This document shows positions 1 to 12,060 of a stretch of 64,000 bases of DNA, in pieces; within the stretch, counting starts at the first letter, position 1, and every line of letters begins with the position of its first letter. Made by a program: the position numbers and the translations under genes. Under the pieces are notes generated by a model. It saw only the letters and a list, made by a program, of their open reading frames with translations, made no database searches and was not told the DNA's origin. The stretch comes from Rotaria macrura (Eukaryota; Rotifera; Eurotatoria; Philodinida; Philodinidae): the NCBI GenBank assembly GCA_900239685.1, contig OENT01000725.1:17986-81985 (forward strand), given 5' to 3'.

Positions 1-2467
1 GAAAAACAATATCATCGATTTTACTAGAAAAGCAAGAGACGAATAAGTGTTCAACCATTAAAAGTGGTGATCGACCATCATAATCGGTTTGATCGAGATT
101 AGCTCCTGCTTTATGCCACGCTTTTAATCGATGAATTTGATTTGTTTTAACACAATTACATAAATACATTCCAATTTCGCTTGGTTTCAATGTTGACGTT
201 AACTTGGCACCGTTTCGAACCAACAATTCAATCATAGATTCATGCTGTTGAAGTATAGCGTAGAAAAGAGCGGTGAAACCAACTTGATCAGGTTCATTAA
301 CAAGTTGATTGTCCTGATTTCCCAAACGAAGAAGAAAATCAGCACATTTCATGGCACCATTTTTAGCACAAATATGCAATGGCATTGAACCGCATGGTAG
401 TAAAATGTTAAGTTTCATAACAGTTTGAATTTGTTGTATGTGATGAAGAGTAGCTATATCGTCTGTCTGCGCACATGTTGCTATCAACCAAGGTAGCAAT
501 GATTGACGAAATCGAACTGATTCCTTAAACAAACAAAACAAAGTAAAAACAACAATCGAATTTTTCTAATAGAAAATATAAATGAAAACCTCATTCGATT
601 CATCATTGGTTACATTTAATATCCAATCGAGACTCATCGTCGGACATTTCACTATTCTCGAATCTGCAGACATTTCACCTCGTAAATTTTCAGCCATTTT
701 CATTTTCATTAATTTTGCATCTGAAGAATATTTGCCAAGAACATATGCTAACTTCAAAACATAAAACCTTCATGATTCGTTATTTTTCTGTTAACATGCG
801 TAGTTTACTTTCATGAGAGCAGCCTCGATTGTCATGTCAAACCCTGAGCATACACCGATTTTTTGTAATGAGGTTGCACTTTCATATAAATAACAAACAC
901 TTCCCTTTGCACATTGTGTTATATTAACAATAAGAACACCACGATCCGATGCTTTACGCAATTCTTCGATTAAATCCGGTCGATTTGTTGGTAGATTTCC
1001 TGCTCCATATGTTTGAAAAACAACACCTTGAATCGGTGGTTCTAGAAATTGACGTACAGTCAAATATGTTATACCGGGGAAAAGACGAAGTAACGAAACA
1101 TTTCGATTTAAATTTGTATGAACATTGAATGAACCTTGAGATGAACTATCGAATATTAAATCCCATTTAACTTAAAGAAAAAAAATAATAACAGAATTAA
1201 AATTCAACAATTGTTTTGCTTTGTTGTAAACGGAATACGGTTGATACCTTGAATTTGAGTTTGAAATTCGGCTAACATAGGAAAGTTATGTGATTCAAAT
1301 GCATTCAAACCTTCAGAATCGATTTTTGTTACACGATTCCCGCGATAGAGTCGATTTCGAAAATAAAGAGTAACCTTGAAAGAGTTCAATGAAATACTTT
1401 TTTTGTTATTTTCTTTTTGTTGAAAATTCTTTTAATAACCTCAGGAATACGATATTCTCCTGCAATTAGTAAACTTCCAATAAGATTGTCTCGACCATCA
1501 CTTCGTGTCTCGAAGATTGGAATCTAAAATAAAATGATATTCTAGTTCAATATGTATTATAGAAATCCGAATTATATTATCTTACTTGTGATCCTGTTAG
1601 TACGACTGGTTTTGAAAGATTTTCAAACATAAATGAAAGTGCTGCTGCCGTATAACTCATTGTATCCGTCTATTAGAAAATAATTAAATTATTATAATAA
1701 TTATTTAATGTCTTACACCATGAAGAACTAAACATGAAAGAAACAGAACACAACAAAATATTTAATTTACATAATTTATGACTAGCTTACTGACGAAGCC
1801 ATCGAATAAATCATAAACTTCCTTAATGAAAAGAAGAAAAAGAACAATGTGAAGTCATGATAGATTGTTTTTCTTTTAAAATTTCATCTTGCTTTTATAT
1901 CAAGTGCTATATGAATATAATTATCAAATGTCATATTCGCTGAGTCAAGTAATGGAACATATTCTTTAATATAGTATGCAATACATTCTTCATTTGCAAG
2001 TCTAAAATAAGTAATTACATTGAATTTATTGTTCATCAGATACGACAGCACTTAACGGTAAATAAAGAAAAGATTTTTCCGGATCAATTTCGTTCATTGT
2101 TTCTGCAAATTGAATATTATGCATTATATTCATGCCACGTAGAGCAGACAGTAAAAAATTTGATACTGGTTCATATGCATGACGTAATACTTTCATACCA
2201 ATCGTGCCGCCTAGAGAAAAAATAAATTAATATTTATTAGTACTTGGTTCATTGATTCTTCTTCTGATTATTTTTTTCGACTCGGACATAGTGAGATATC
2301 ATGCTATGCAAACCTGTATATAAGACAAGTACTTTTGGAATTGTCAGTTTCGCTAATGTCTTTTGAGTTTCGGCATCTAACAGTGTTATGGGTTTTGCAA
2401 ATGTATCAATTGATAAACTTTCCAAATTTACTGGTGGAAGGGCTTCCACAATCGAATCGATAGGCAT
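1..2467 (-). CDS. ASPG: L-asparaginase (60 kDa lysophospholipase type) with C-terminal ankyrin repeats, partial
   Basis: Cytosolic type I L-asparaginase, which hydrolyses asparagine to aspartate and ammonia. I traced eleven exons on the minus strand: 2314-2467, 2057-2210, 1893-2001, 1791-1821, 1717-1727, 1586-1669, 1440-1523, 1248-1374, 809-1170, 590-751 and 1-523. The first ten sum to 426 codons with phase kept. The family's active-site motifs are present: TGGTIGM across the exon 1/2 junction, [15 protein letters not shown] across exons 5/6, and [13 protein letters not shown] near the C-terminal lobe. Exon 11 reads as ankyrin repeats ([48 protein letters not shown]), as in vertebrate ASPG. 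The gene runs off the left edge, and a donor may lie near position 15-40. The exon 3/4 intron appears to use a GC donor, and exon 5 is only 11 nt. Family assignment is secure. The lysophospholipase activity given in the family name is not shown by the sequence. Confidence 0.9.
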
Positions 2468-3092
2468 GTATTTTTTTATTAACTAGAAAAAGAAACAAAA
2501 GAATTCTACTATTGATTTCTTTCTTTTTTCATTGCGCATAAAAATTTTAAATGCTCTTTATTTGTTTTTTTGTCTGTTCTTGTAGATGAAGTGTAAAAAG
2601 AAGTAGCCCAAAACAGGCGATCGTAAACAAAGCAGGACAAGAAAATGGAAATTTTCAAATCGATACTCTTCCAATAAAAGCATACAATATGATGATAATT
2701 ATGATTTTCTATGAACAGCACATGCTTGACAGTGACGATTTAGTTTTTATGGAAAGATGTTTCGTCTTTTTTATGTTCTAGACTTAATACTGAGAATGAA
2801 AATGCGGAGATAAACGAACATGAACACACAACATGTTGATTATAAAAGTAGGAAACGAAAAACAAGCAATTACATAAACGCATTCCATGCCTGATGACGT
2901 ATTGCAGCCAACTAGCAAGTATACACACACAATTATGTCGAGAAAGAAAAAAACGTTTCTAGCACTTGAGTCCATCTTTTAGATTTGGTTCAAGAATAAA
3001 AGATAAGAAAAACAGTTCAACGTTAATTGTCTAAAAAAAGATTTGATTGAACATAAATAGAGTCGAATATTGATGTTCAGTGTCGCTGTCGT
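2468..3092. other. Intergenic, ASPG upstream / reticulon 3' side
   Basis: No coding exon recognised. It should hold the ASPG promoter and 5' UTR and the reticulon 3' UTR. The short reading frames at 2509-2975 have no protein-like composition. Confidence 0.5.
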
Positions 3093-4897
3093 TCAAGTTC
3101 TTTTTGCTTTATTTGGTAATTTTGCTGTTACTCTATAGGGTAAAAGTACAAAAATAAAATATAGTACGAAATTTGCATTCAAACAATCTTACTTAGCCAA
3201 CAGTTGATTAATTTTATCGAGTAAGCTTAAAGCAGTACGATCGATTGGTACCTTAAATATACAATAACTCTATGTAAGACTAAGATTAGAATTTAACTAA
3301 CGCTTACTTGGTATACTTGATAAATTTTTGGCACAGTAAATAAGAAAATTAAACTTGTAAGTGCAAATGTTAATGCGTTCAACGATAGACCAATATAGAA
3401 GGAGACAAAAAGTATTAGACCAAACTGAAAGATAAACATTGACAGAGTTAAATTTACACTAGACAAATATATATATATGTCGATATGTTTTAATTACAAG
3501 AGCTGAATTCGTAAAATTTTTCCACAAGAAAAGACTTCTTGCATGCTTTAATACGCTTGTACCATGAACACGAATACAACTAGCAAGATCACGAGCTTGT
3601 GATTCCGAAATAGCCATATCAGCTGGAAACATTGTACTGAAAATTAGAAAAAATTCATTGAAAATTGTTGAATTTTTAATTCTAATCTTACTCGAACATG
3701 TCTTCGGGAGCACGTCCAGTGAAAATTACCATGACATATGCAAATAATTTGTAGAGACCAACAATGGAAAGAAATGCAAGTGACCAAAACGCAGTGGCAG
3801 CCAATGATGATAAAATCATAAAAGATAGAATAACGAATAAGGAAAAACTGAAAACAACGCCAGATTGAATTGGATTTCTCCAATAAATAAGATTATAAAC
3901 TACAAATTAAGAACATAGATTTGAGTGCATTTTAGTTGTCTCCAATCATTTTCCCTACCTTCTTTTGGTGTCATGGCGCTAAGTGTTTTTCGTAGTTGAA
4001 CCAGTGAATGACATGCTTGTTCCCCTTAATCAAATAAAGAAAAAGAAAACCATTGGTTCTATGCCAATAGGAATATATAATCTCGTGAATTTTCTCTTTT
4101 TTATTCCTCGTTCGTCACATGCATAGAAAGCCCAAGAAAAAATATTAACAATGCAACCACCTCGGATTACATTCATCATCATTCGTGGACTTTTTTTCTT
4201 CCCCTTCTTCTTCATTCTCGATTCTTTTTTTTTCCTGTTTCAGATCTCACACGAGCAGTAACGCATGATGGTGACGACGAAATTACTAAAGGGAAATCAT
4301 GATGAATGGCACGCGCGCAATTATATATAGAATGATCTGTCATTTGGCTGTTTGCTAGTTAGATGAAAGAGAAGCATGTGCACCAATACATTTCTTTCAT
4401 AGGAGAATATACTATAGATTGCCTAAATCAGATTTGATGTATGGAAATTGATGTGATGTTCGACTATTCACAAACCGCATGCAAAAGAATGAAAAAACGA
4501 AGGAAAGAAAAGTTGACCAAGATAATTTATGTGAAATATGGGGAAAAAAATGATGTCGAGGTTATTTATGTATTATCCATTAATGTTGATTCCCAAGACT
4601 AATTTTCTTTAGTTGTATGGAAATGAAAATTGTATATGTAACTAAATAGTATGACGTCGACGGAGATCGAGGATAGAGAAAACAATTGACTAAGTCTTTG
4701 AACTTTCACTTACAATTTGTTTGTAAGAATTTTGTTGCTTTTGTAACAATGTTTTCGTTATGTTGTTGACCCTGTCTAAATTCAGTTTTTGCTCTAGTAA
4801 TTGATGATTCTACTGTCGTAGCAGCTTCCTTGGCGGTTTCCCATGAAGGTTTATTATAAAACTCTGCGTTTGAATCGGCATCATTATTATAACTCAT
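3093..4897 (-). CDS. Reticulon-family ER-shaping protein
   Basis: Reticulons are hairpin membrane proteins that curve tubular ER. Seven exons give 270 residues with phase kept: 4714-4897, 3959-4024, 3692-3899, 3498-3636, 3308-3424, 3193-3251 and 3093-3132. The N-terminus (about 85 residues) is hydrophilic. The reticulon homology domain starts at VYNLIYWRNPIQSGVVF, is followed by a first long hydrophobic hairpin (LFVILSFMILSSLAATAFW), a hydrophilic loop ending WKNFTNSAL, a second hairpin (LFVSFYIGLSLNALTF), then VPKIYQVYQVPID. The C-terminal exon gives LLAKVTAKLPNKAKRT, which aligns with the AKIQAKIPG tail of animal reticulons. If the last intron is retained, an in-frame TAA formed by its GTAAG donor ends the protein after LLAK, so two C-termini are possible. 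No close subtype can be named. Confidence 0.87.
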
Positions 4898-6609
4898 TAT
4901 TCGACGATTGCAACGCTTGGAAAATAGAATAAAAACTATCTAAAAGTATTAAATACAAATATCAAAAGTATTTTTTCACTGATGAGTCACACTCTTCATG
5001 AAATCGAACTGTAAATCAAAGTGGTTTAACCCAGTCATGTATTTATGATACGTCAGAGTTAAACTTCATTGAAACTACTAAAGACGAGTTATGAAACGCG
5101 AAAGAAGAAAGAATGATTCTTCGAACGACACACCACTCCATCATCTACTACTCTGACACGGCGGACGGAGTGTTCTCTTGCTTTGCTTCATCTTTCTCTC
5201 TCTCTCTCTTCCTCTCTTTCTGTCTATTTTATTGTTGGTTGACAAAGTTGCAACGTCGATGTTTCTCTTATTAACTACTAAAAGTCGAAATGTATACAAA
5301 CACATATACATATTGATATATGCATGAGTATAAGATCGATGAGAAGACAAACAACGACAAAAAATAACAGAAAGAAAAAGAAAAAATACAGCCGTTACAT
5401 CTTTTGATTATGACCAAATTTACGACAAGAGCAATTTTGAAAACGATACACAGCTGATAAATAGTCGAATGAGACAAATGAGCAAATATGGGTGTCACAA
5501 AAACCGAGAATACTATGAAATTGAATCGCGTCGCCTATATTTCGAATCTAGATTGATTGTTGGATATTAATATGAATGATTACATATTTTAAAAAATAAT
5601 TATTTTTCTATTGATAGAATAATAATAAAAATGATAGGCAGTAGTTGAAGTCTTGAATCGAGTCTTCGAGAAACATGAAAGGATGATAAACAGATAGAAA
5701 ATAGATAAGAAAAATGTGATGAGCAATAAGTATTTTGTTTTTAATCTAATTCAAGCTTCGGACGACAAACTCACTTAATTACATCAAAATTCTGTACATG
5801 ACTGACGACTCTTCTAACGACAAGGACACGAAGAGAAATAAAAGAGAATCCTTTCTTGATTCGTTCTCGTTTCGATAGTTTAATCAGTGTGCTTTTTTAA
5901 ATAAAAAAGCAGGATAACGAACCATATTGCAAAGATGAGTTAACCTTCACATATATACATGCAACAATCACACCTTCAACATATGGTTGAGGTAGAAAAA
6001 AAACCAAAACGAATAGAACGGGTACAAAGTAACTGAATGATAAAATAAAAACGTCTGAATCATACTCCGTTCAAGGGCATATCAGTATCGTAGAATTTAA
6101 AAATATGACAAATCTATAATGGATGAATAAAGTTTATTATAGGATTAGATATTTCATACTCAAGAAATTGTTTTATAAATAAAAAAAGTTTTCTTTTCAA
6201 AGTACTCGATACGATTGATTCTTTTAAGAGCAAACAGTCTACAACAACCAATGAGGATTAACAATAGCTGTATATGCCTCTTGCTTATGAATTGTGCCAA
6301 TCCATGTATAATAAATTTATTTCAGATGTCGCAAAAGTGATTATTTTATTTAATAAAATATTCTTTTCTTATGAAATATATCGATAGTGTTAATTAATGA
6401 AAAATAGAGTAAAATTGTGAGAATTCATTTGATTATATTGGACATTGCTTAGCAACTCACATTTACAGGATGTCTCTTATGTTCCAACAGAAGCAAAAAG
6501 AAAGGGGAATGGTAACTTAAGTAAGAAGCAGAAAAGAAAAAGGATCAATCAAAATTCTATCTAAACTTTGACGTTTGTTTTTCGGTCAAAACGCTTTGTT
6601 TTATTGACG
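4898..6609. other. Divergent intergenic region
   Basis: This 1.7 kb separates two divergently transcribed genes and should hold both promoters. A CT-rich run lies near 5190-5225. No exon, RNA gene or repeat element was recognised. Confidence 0.5.
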
Positions 6610-7592
6610 ATGTCTACAAGTTTGTCGTCGGATTCGGCTAAATGGATTTCACCGTCTTATCCAAGCACATTCGAGTCAAAATTACCAAATTTTGAAGAAT
6701 CTTTACCAAATCGTGTCAATCGAGAAGCAGTAACAAATTATGTTAAAAATCGTGGAACTTTAAATATCGGTGATTGGGCTATCGAAGGTAGACGAATGTC
6801 AGCATCAACGATTTCACAGCCCATAGATCAAAGACGAGATAGTATAATAGCCCCTCCACCTAGAGTCTTGGGAACTGAGGCAATGGAAAATTATAGACGA
6901 GGTCATCATTCAAGAGAGAATTTTATTCGTGGTATTCTTCAACCGCCAGATCCTCATCATCATCTACGTGTTAAAAAAGAAGCTCGTGCTAATTATGAAA
7001 AAAGTCTACATTCACAAACGAAATTTCTACATGAAAACTATGGAAAATTACCTTTACCTACAAAACGCGCACCTCATATACAAGGCGAAGTAAAATAAGA
7101 ACTAAAATCTCTATCAATTCAATGCAATTCTTATGGATTATTATTTTTGTTTTCTTTCAGAGAGCTTCGAATATTCTTTTTGCACAAGAAGAAGGCAAGA
7201 TTCGTCCAGTTTTAAATCACTATAGTGATGTTGCGGCGTCACCAAGGCCAGTACCACATGTGAAAGGTGTTGCGGCTGAAATAAATTTACAAAAAAGTTA
7301 TGGTGATTCAGATTTACTCAATCATGGTATAATACAGCGTCCACCATCAGTAGAACCACATGTAAAGGGTGCACAAGCACATGTTAACTATGATATGGGA
7401 CAAGGTCGTCATGTTGATAAACTTCTTTATGAATACGGCCACTTACCACGGTCTGCTCGAATTCAACCAAAAGTTAAATATGATGGTGTTCAGAATAGAA
7501 TCAAAGGTCAAGGTGGTGCTATGAGTAAAACAATTTCACAATGTCCACCATCAACTCGTTATCTCGAACGACCACAATCAGTTATATTGTGA
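6610..7592 (+). CDS. Protein of tandem ~33-residue repeats, function unknown
   Basis: Two exons (6610-7089, 7161-7592; GT-AG intron of 71 bp) encode 303 residues. I do not recognise the family. The protein is built from about seven degenerate units of roughly 30-40 residues, with a P-x-V-K-x-x-A-x-x-N-Y core followed by a spacer and a Y-G-x-L-P type end: REAVTNYVKNRG, TEAMENYRRGHH, VKKEARANYEKSLH, VKGVAAEINLQKSYG, VKGAQAHVNYDMGQG, VKYDGVQNRIKGQG. It is basic, has no signal peptide or membrane segment, and looks like a fibrous or filament-binding scaffold (inference). I chose ATG 6610 (MSTSLSS). An in-frame ATG at 6568 would add a 14-residue hydrophobic and basic leader. The next gene starts 237 bp downstream on the same strand. 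Confidence 0.75.
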
Positions 7593-7829
7593 CATTGAAA
7601 AACGCATTTCTCTCTCTCTCTCTTTCTATTTAAATCTTCCATTTATTTTGAAATTGTAACTGAAATGTGCCAAATTTTCTCTTTCGTTTAATTCATGTAA
7701 AAATTACAAACAATGTTATTCTACTTCCATGCATTGAATTCTATCGTTTAAATTGAAAAATCTCATTCGATCTCAATATAAATTTTATGATACACTTCTC
7801 TTATCAAGTTTCTTTTTCAAATTTTAGAC

Positions 7830-10800
7830 ATGCAAGAACAAGAGCGTTTCGAACGTTACACACCACAATTTCCATTACCAGTCGATATATCAAGCATGTC
7901 TCGTCAAGATACTGTGTGTCAATTTTGTGGTGTGTCCTATTTAATACATAATGAAATAAAAGCACTCGAAACAAAATGTCAAAAACTTGAAGCTGATTTA
8001 GCTTATTATGCTGGCATAAGTTCACGTGAAAGTGCTCTAGAACAATTATTACAAACTGAACGATCACGTATTAGTGATCTCGAATCAACTATTTCAATAA
8101 ATACTCACAAGTATTTTTCTTAATGTGTGTTTCTATCTTTCGAACAATTTTTTCTCATCATAGAATCAATGAACTTACAAGAAAAAATCAATTAGCACAA
8201 GACCAATTAAAAGAATCACAAATTGCTCATAAACAAACTAAGTAAAAAACATTCTCTGACATAGTAAATTACGCGTGCTATAGTACTTCACTACTCTTGT
8301 ATCATTAACTCTGTCTAATATATAAGGTAGACAATATAAATAGCTAGACTCATTTTTATTTTATCTATCAACGATGTATTAGTAGTGGATCAGTGAAGGT
8401 CGCTTTTATTAACAGACGATGAAGTTCATAGATTTGCATCATCAGTATAATCATTCATCGAAAGTTTACACTTACTATTGTATCAACACTTCAGTGAAAA
8501 TCGTCTCAGAATAGTCAATAATAAGATTATACGTATCGACTGTTGATTGATCAGGTAACAAACAAGTGAATACTATGAAAACTTCACTATTTTTGTTTTT
8601 AAAATTTCGAACGATGAAAGAATTTGGATTGAGAAAGAAGACTAGAAAATGAATGATACACCAATAAATTTCTATTAGTCTACTCGACATTTTTATTAAT
8701 GTATGTCATATCATTTTAAGTTCAGCATTTTTACAATGTTCATCGAATATACGTACAACATCTTATCAAATAAAGAATATACGAGCAGAACATTCACATT
8801 TAAAAGATTTCTATTTAAATGAGATGCAACAATGGAAAACATATTTTTCAACAGTTGAAATATCATTTCAAAAAGGTATATTTATTTAATTCAAACGAAT
8901 CATTCATTTGTTTCACATGAAAATTTAAATAATAGAAATGCAAACAACCATAGATAAATATACAAAACGAATGGATAACTATCGAGCAGATATTGAAGGT
9001 TGTCGACAACAAGTCAAGTATGAATAATATTTCATTAGAAAAGAAAAATTTCTATTCTATTCTTTACTATTTTTTGTTTTTGCAAGTGAAACAAATAAAT
9101 CGTTACGAGATGTTCAAATGAAATATCAACAATTACAACTTGAAACAAAAGAATCTCACACGAAGTACGAAATCTCTTTATTCATCATTCGAATTGAAAA
9201 ATAAAAGACATCATCGATCTTTGAAATTAGAAAGCAGAATGATTTAGAAGCAGCTCAAGATGAAATTCAAATTCATCGAAATGAACTTACACGTTTACAT
9301 CAACAAATATCACAAGTTGAACAAAGTCGATCGCAAGTACAGAATGAATTCGAACAGATCAAACAACGATGTCGACAATTAGAAAAACAAATATTGGAAA
9401 AAGATGAATCAAAAAAGAATGTCGATAGTCTTGTTGAACAATATCGACTACAATTAACAAATGAAAAAGAACTTCGATTGAGTAAGAATTTTCTTATTAG
9501 AATTTCTTCAAGGATAAAATAATTTTAAATAATACAATCATATTTCTAGAGACGGATTATGAATTAGAAAATGTTCGATCGAAACTTACGAAATTAAACA
9601 ATGAATATGAAGCATTGAATACAACTAAAAAAGAGAATGAAACTAATGAAGTGAATAATCGACGAAAAATCGAAGAAGTCAATCGATCACGACAAGCTAT
9701 ACTTGATCGTACAAGAGATGAATATGAAAAATTATTACGAAAATATAATGATCTCGATGAATTATATCATGATCTCGTTAATGTTCGAGAGAAAGAAACT
9801 TGTAAGAATCTATTGTCCATTGATAATTATGAATTGAAATACAAAAACTAATATTTTCTCATTCTTTTTGTCGTCTTCAATCAATGCAGCAGAATCCGAC
9901 ATGATTCGTCGTGAACTTGAACGTTTACATACAGATAATATTGAATTAACGAAACAACGCGAGACACTCAATATTACGCATGAAATTCAAATTAAAAAAA
10001 TTCATGATACATATGCTATGAAATTACATGAAGTCGAACAATGGCCTGATCGTCTACAAACAGAATTAAGTCAACAACGTGAACAACATCGATTACAAAT
10101 GATTGAACTTGAACGTCATCTCAAAGAAAACTTTTCTATAGTTAGTATGTTTGATTCCACTCGAATATGATATCTTACTTTTTCTTTTGACTGTTAGATT
10201 TTTATTTATTTTTTTCTAAAACGAATCCTACACGTTAAATCGAAAAGCGAACGAAGTACAATCGATAACTAATGAAAAGACAAAGATTTTTTTTCTTCTA
10301 GTTAATGATAACTGACATCGAGTTCGATTGTTTAGTGATGAGTATAGAGATGAAAACCTTGACTATAGACATGTGGTGCATTTTTCATAAATGTCAAGGA
10401 AAATTGAGCAAGGTCTCATTGAATAGAAAAACAAAGCCTGTCTTTACCAAAGTCAATTAGTTTCATCAGCTTGAAATATCATTATCGGTACGAAACTTGG
10501 CGGCTCTTTTTTTGTTTCAATGTTCTGAATTTCATTTCTAAAAATCACATTAATAATATTCTATGCTAGTAGTAAAATATCAGATTGTCGCGTTCTTTTA
10601 ATATTTCTGGTCCAAAAAAAATGTAGAAGGCTCTCTCCGTTCTCGTATGAAGACTGATCTCCTTAATGTGCTCACACTATGATAAAAATAGGATTTTTCA
10701 TTCCGTGTAATAAAAATCTGAAAAGTAATCCACTGGTACCGAATATTTATCAATGGAACAATATGTTCAGATCTTCTCTAAGAAATGGGAATTGTTCGAC

Positions 10801-12060
10801 GCGAAGATTTTTTATGAATAATCTGAACAGGATGTTGAGTTAATGTCTACAAAAAAAGTAATTTTATTCCTTCGGTAGCAGATGTCGAGCATCAGTGAAA
10901 AAAGAAAGAGAAGTGCTCGAAATTTTAGTCTTTCATTTCGTTGTATTTGACGGGTATCAAATGATTGATGTATGTTTAGGAATTAGATATTGAAAAGCAA
11001 AAAACAAGTGGTCTCTTACGTAAATATGAACAAGACAGCGATCATTCGACACAGAAACTCCGATATGAATTGATTTCAACTGAAAAAATATCTATTGAAC
11101 GACGACAATACTATGAACAACAGATTGAACAACTTCAAAAAGACAAGAATGATCTAAAAAAAGAATTAGATACATTGAGAGATGTATTGAAAGAATTACA
11201 CGAACAAACTAGTAAGAAAAAGAAAACATTGTTTATGAACGAAACGAGCACTGATAACATATGTTTTGATTAGGCAATCAATCTGCAATAAACAATGATC
11301 GAATAAATAATTTGCATTTGAAAGAAGATTTATTAGCAAAAGAAACTAGTCTCTTTCAAGCACAAGCAACTATCACGGAATTGAAAACAGAATTAGAGAA
11401 AGCACGAGAAGAAGTAATTGATTCATTTTGTGGATAGAATGAAACGTGAAAATTTTTCAATATCTATCTACATTTGTAGATGGTTACTTTACAAGAAACG
11501 GTACATAAAGAATGCACAGAACGCGAAGAATTAAAAGATGCACTTATTGAAGCACGTCAACAATTATTGGCGATGAAAAAAAATGGTAATTATGAATAAA
11601 ATAATAGACATTGTGAATAATGTTTTTATCAAAATAACACATTTGTGTTTTTGTATAATAAGGTGTGCTCAATGGAAAGACAAATCGATCTCTTCATTCA
11701 CCACCGATGGCTTTTGAAGATATTGAACGACGTGTTTCGGGTCCACTTCCAATGTCTCATTCACAAAACCAACCATTCTCATCTCACGGTCATCAACATA
11801 ATTCTTCTTTCGTTCAATCTGAACCATCAACTCGTGACGGTAGTTTACCTGGTGATACTGCTGACTTAATGGCTCGACCGATGTCTTCATCTCACAGTGT
11901 CCCCTATCGGCATAAGCCTTTGCCACCCATTCATCCCCAACAGCAGCAACAAAAACAATCGCAACAACGTCGCACTGCTAGTGTTACATCAACCCATAAA
12001 GCAGAACAACTACTTGAGAGCCAACGTCGGATTGCTCGTTTTATTAAACATATAAAATAA
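7830..12060 (+). CDS. LEKR1: LEKR1-like coiled-coil protein
   Basis: Twelve exons encode 767 residues, all junctions phase-consistent: 7830-8110, 8164-8241, 8721-8875, 8936-9017, 9087-9164, 9231-9481, 9550-9801, 9890-10140, 10980-11211, 11274-11413, 11480-11585 and 11663-12060. The N-terminus has the short conserved block PLPVDISSM, then TVCQFCGVSYLIHNEIK, as I recall it from leucine-, glutamate- and lysine-rich protein 1 (LEKR1). It is followed by about 550 residues of Glu/Lys/Gln-rich coiled coil (ELERLHTDNIELTKQRE, QYYEQQIEQLQKDKNDLKKE) and a Pro/Ser/Gln-rich tail ending RRIARFIKHIK. LEKR1 has no firmly established function. Introns of 479 bp (8242-8720) and 839 bp (10141-10979) contain no gene that I can see. 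A pyrimidine-rich AG lies 3 nt upstream of the ATG. The coding model is strong; the name is less certain. Confidence 0.8.
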
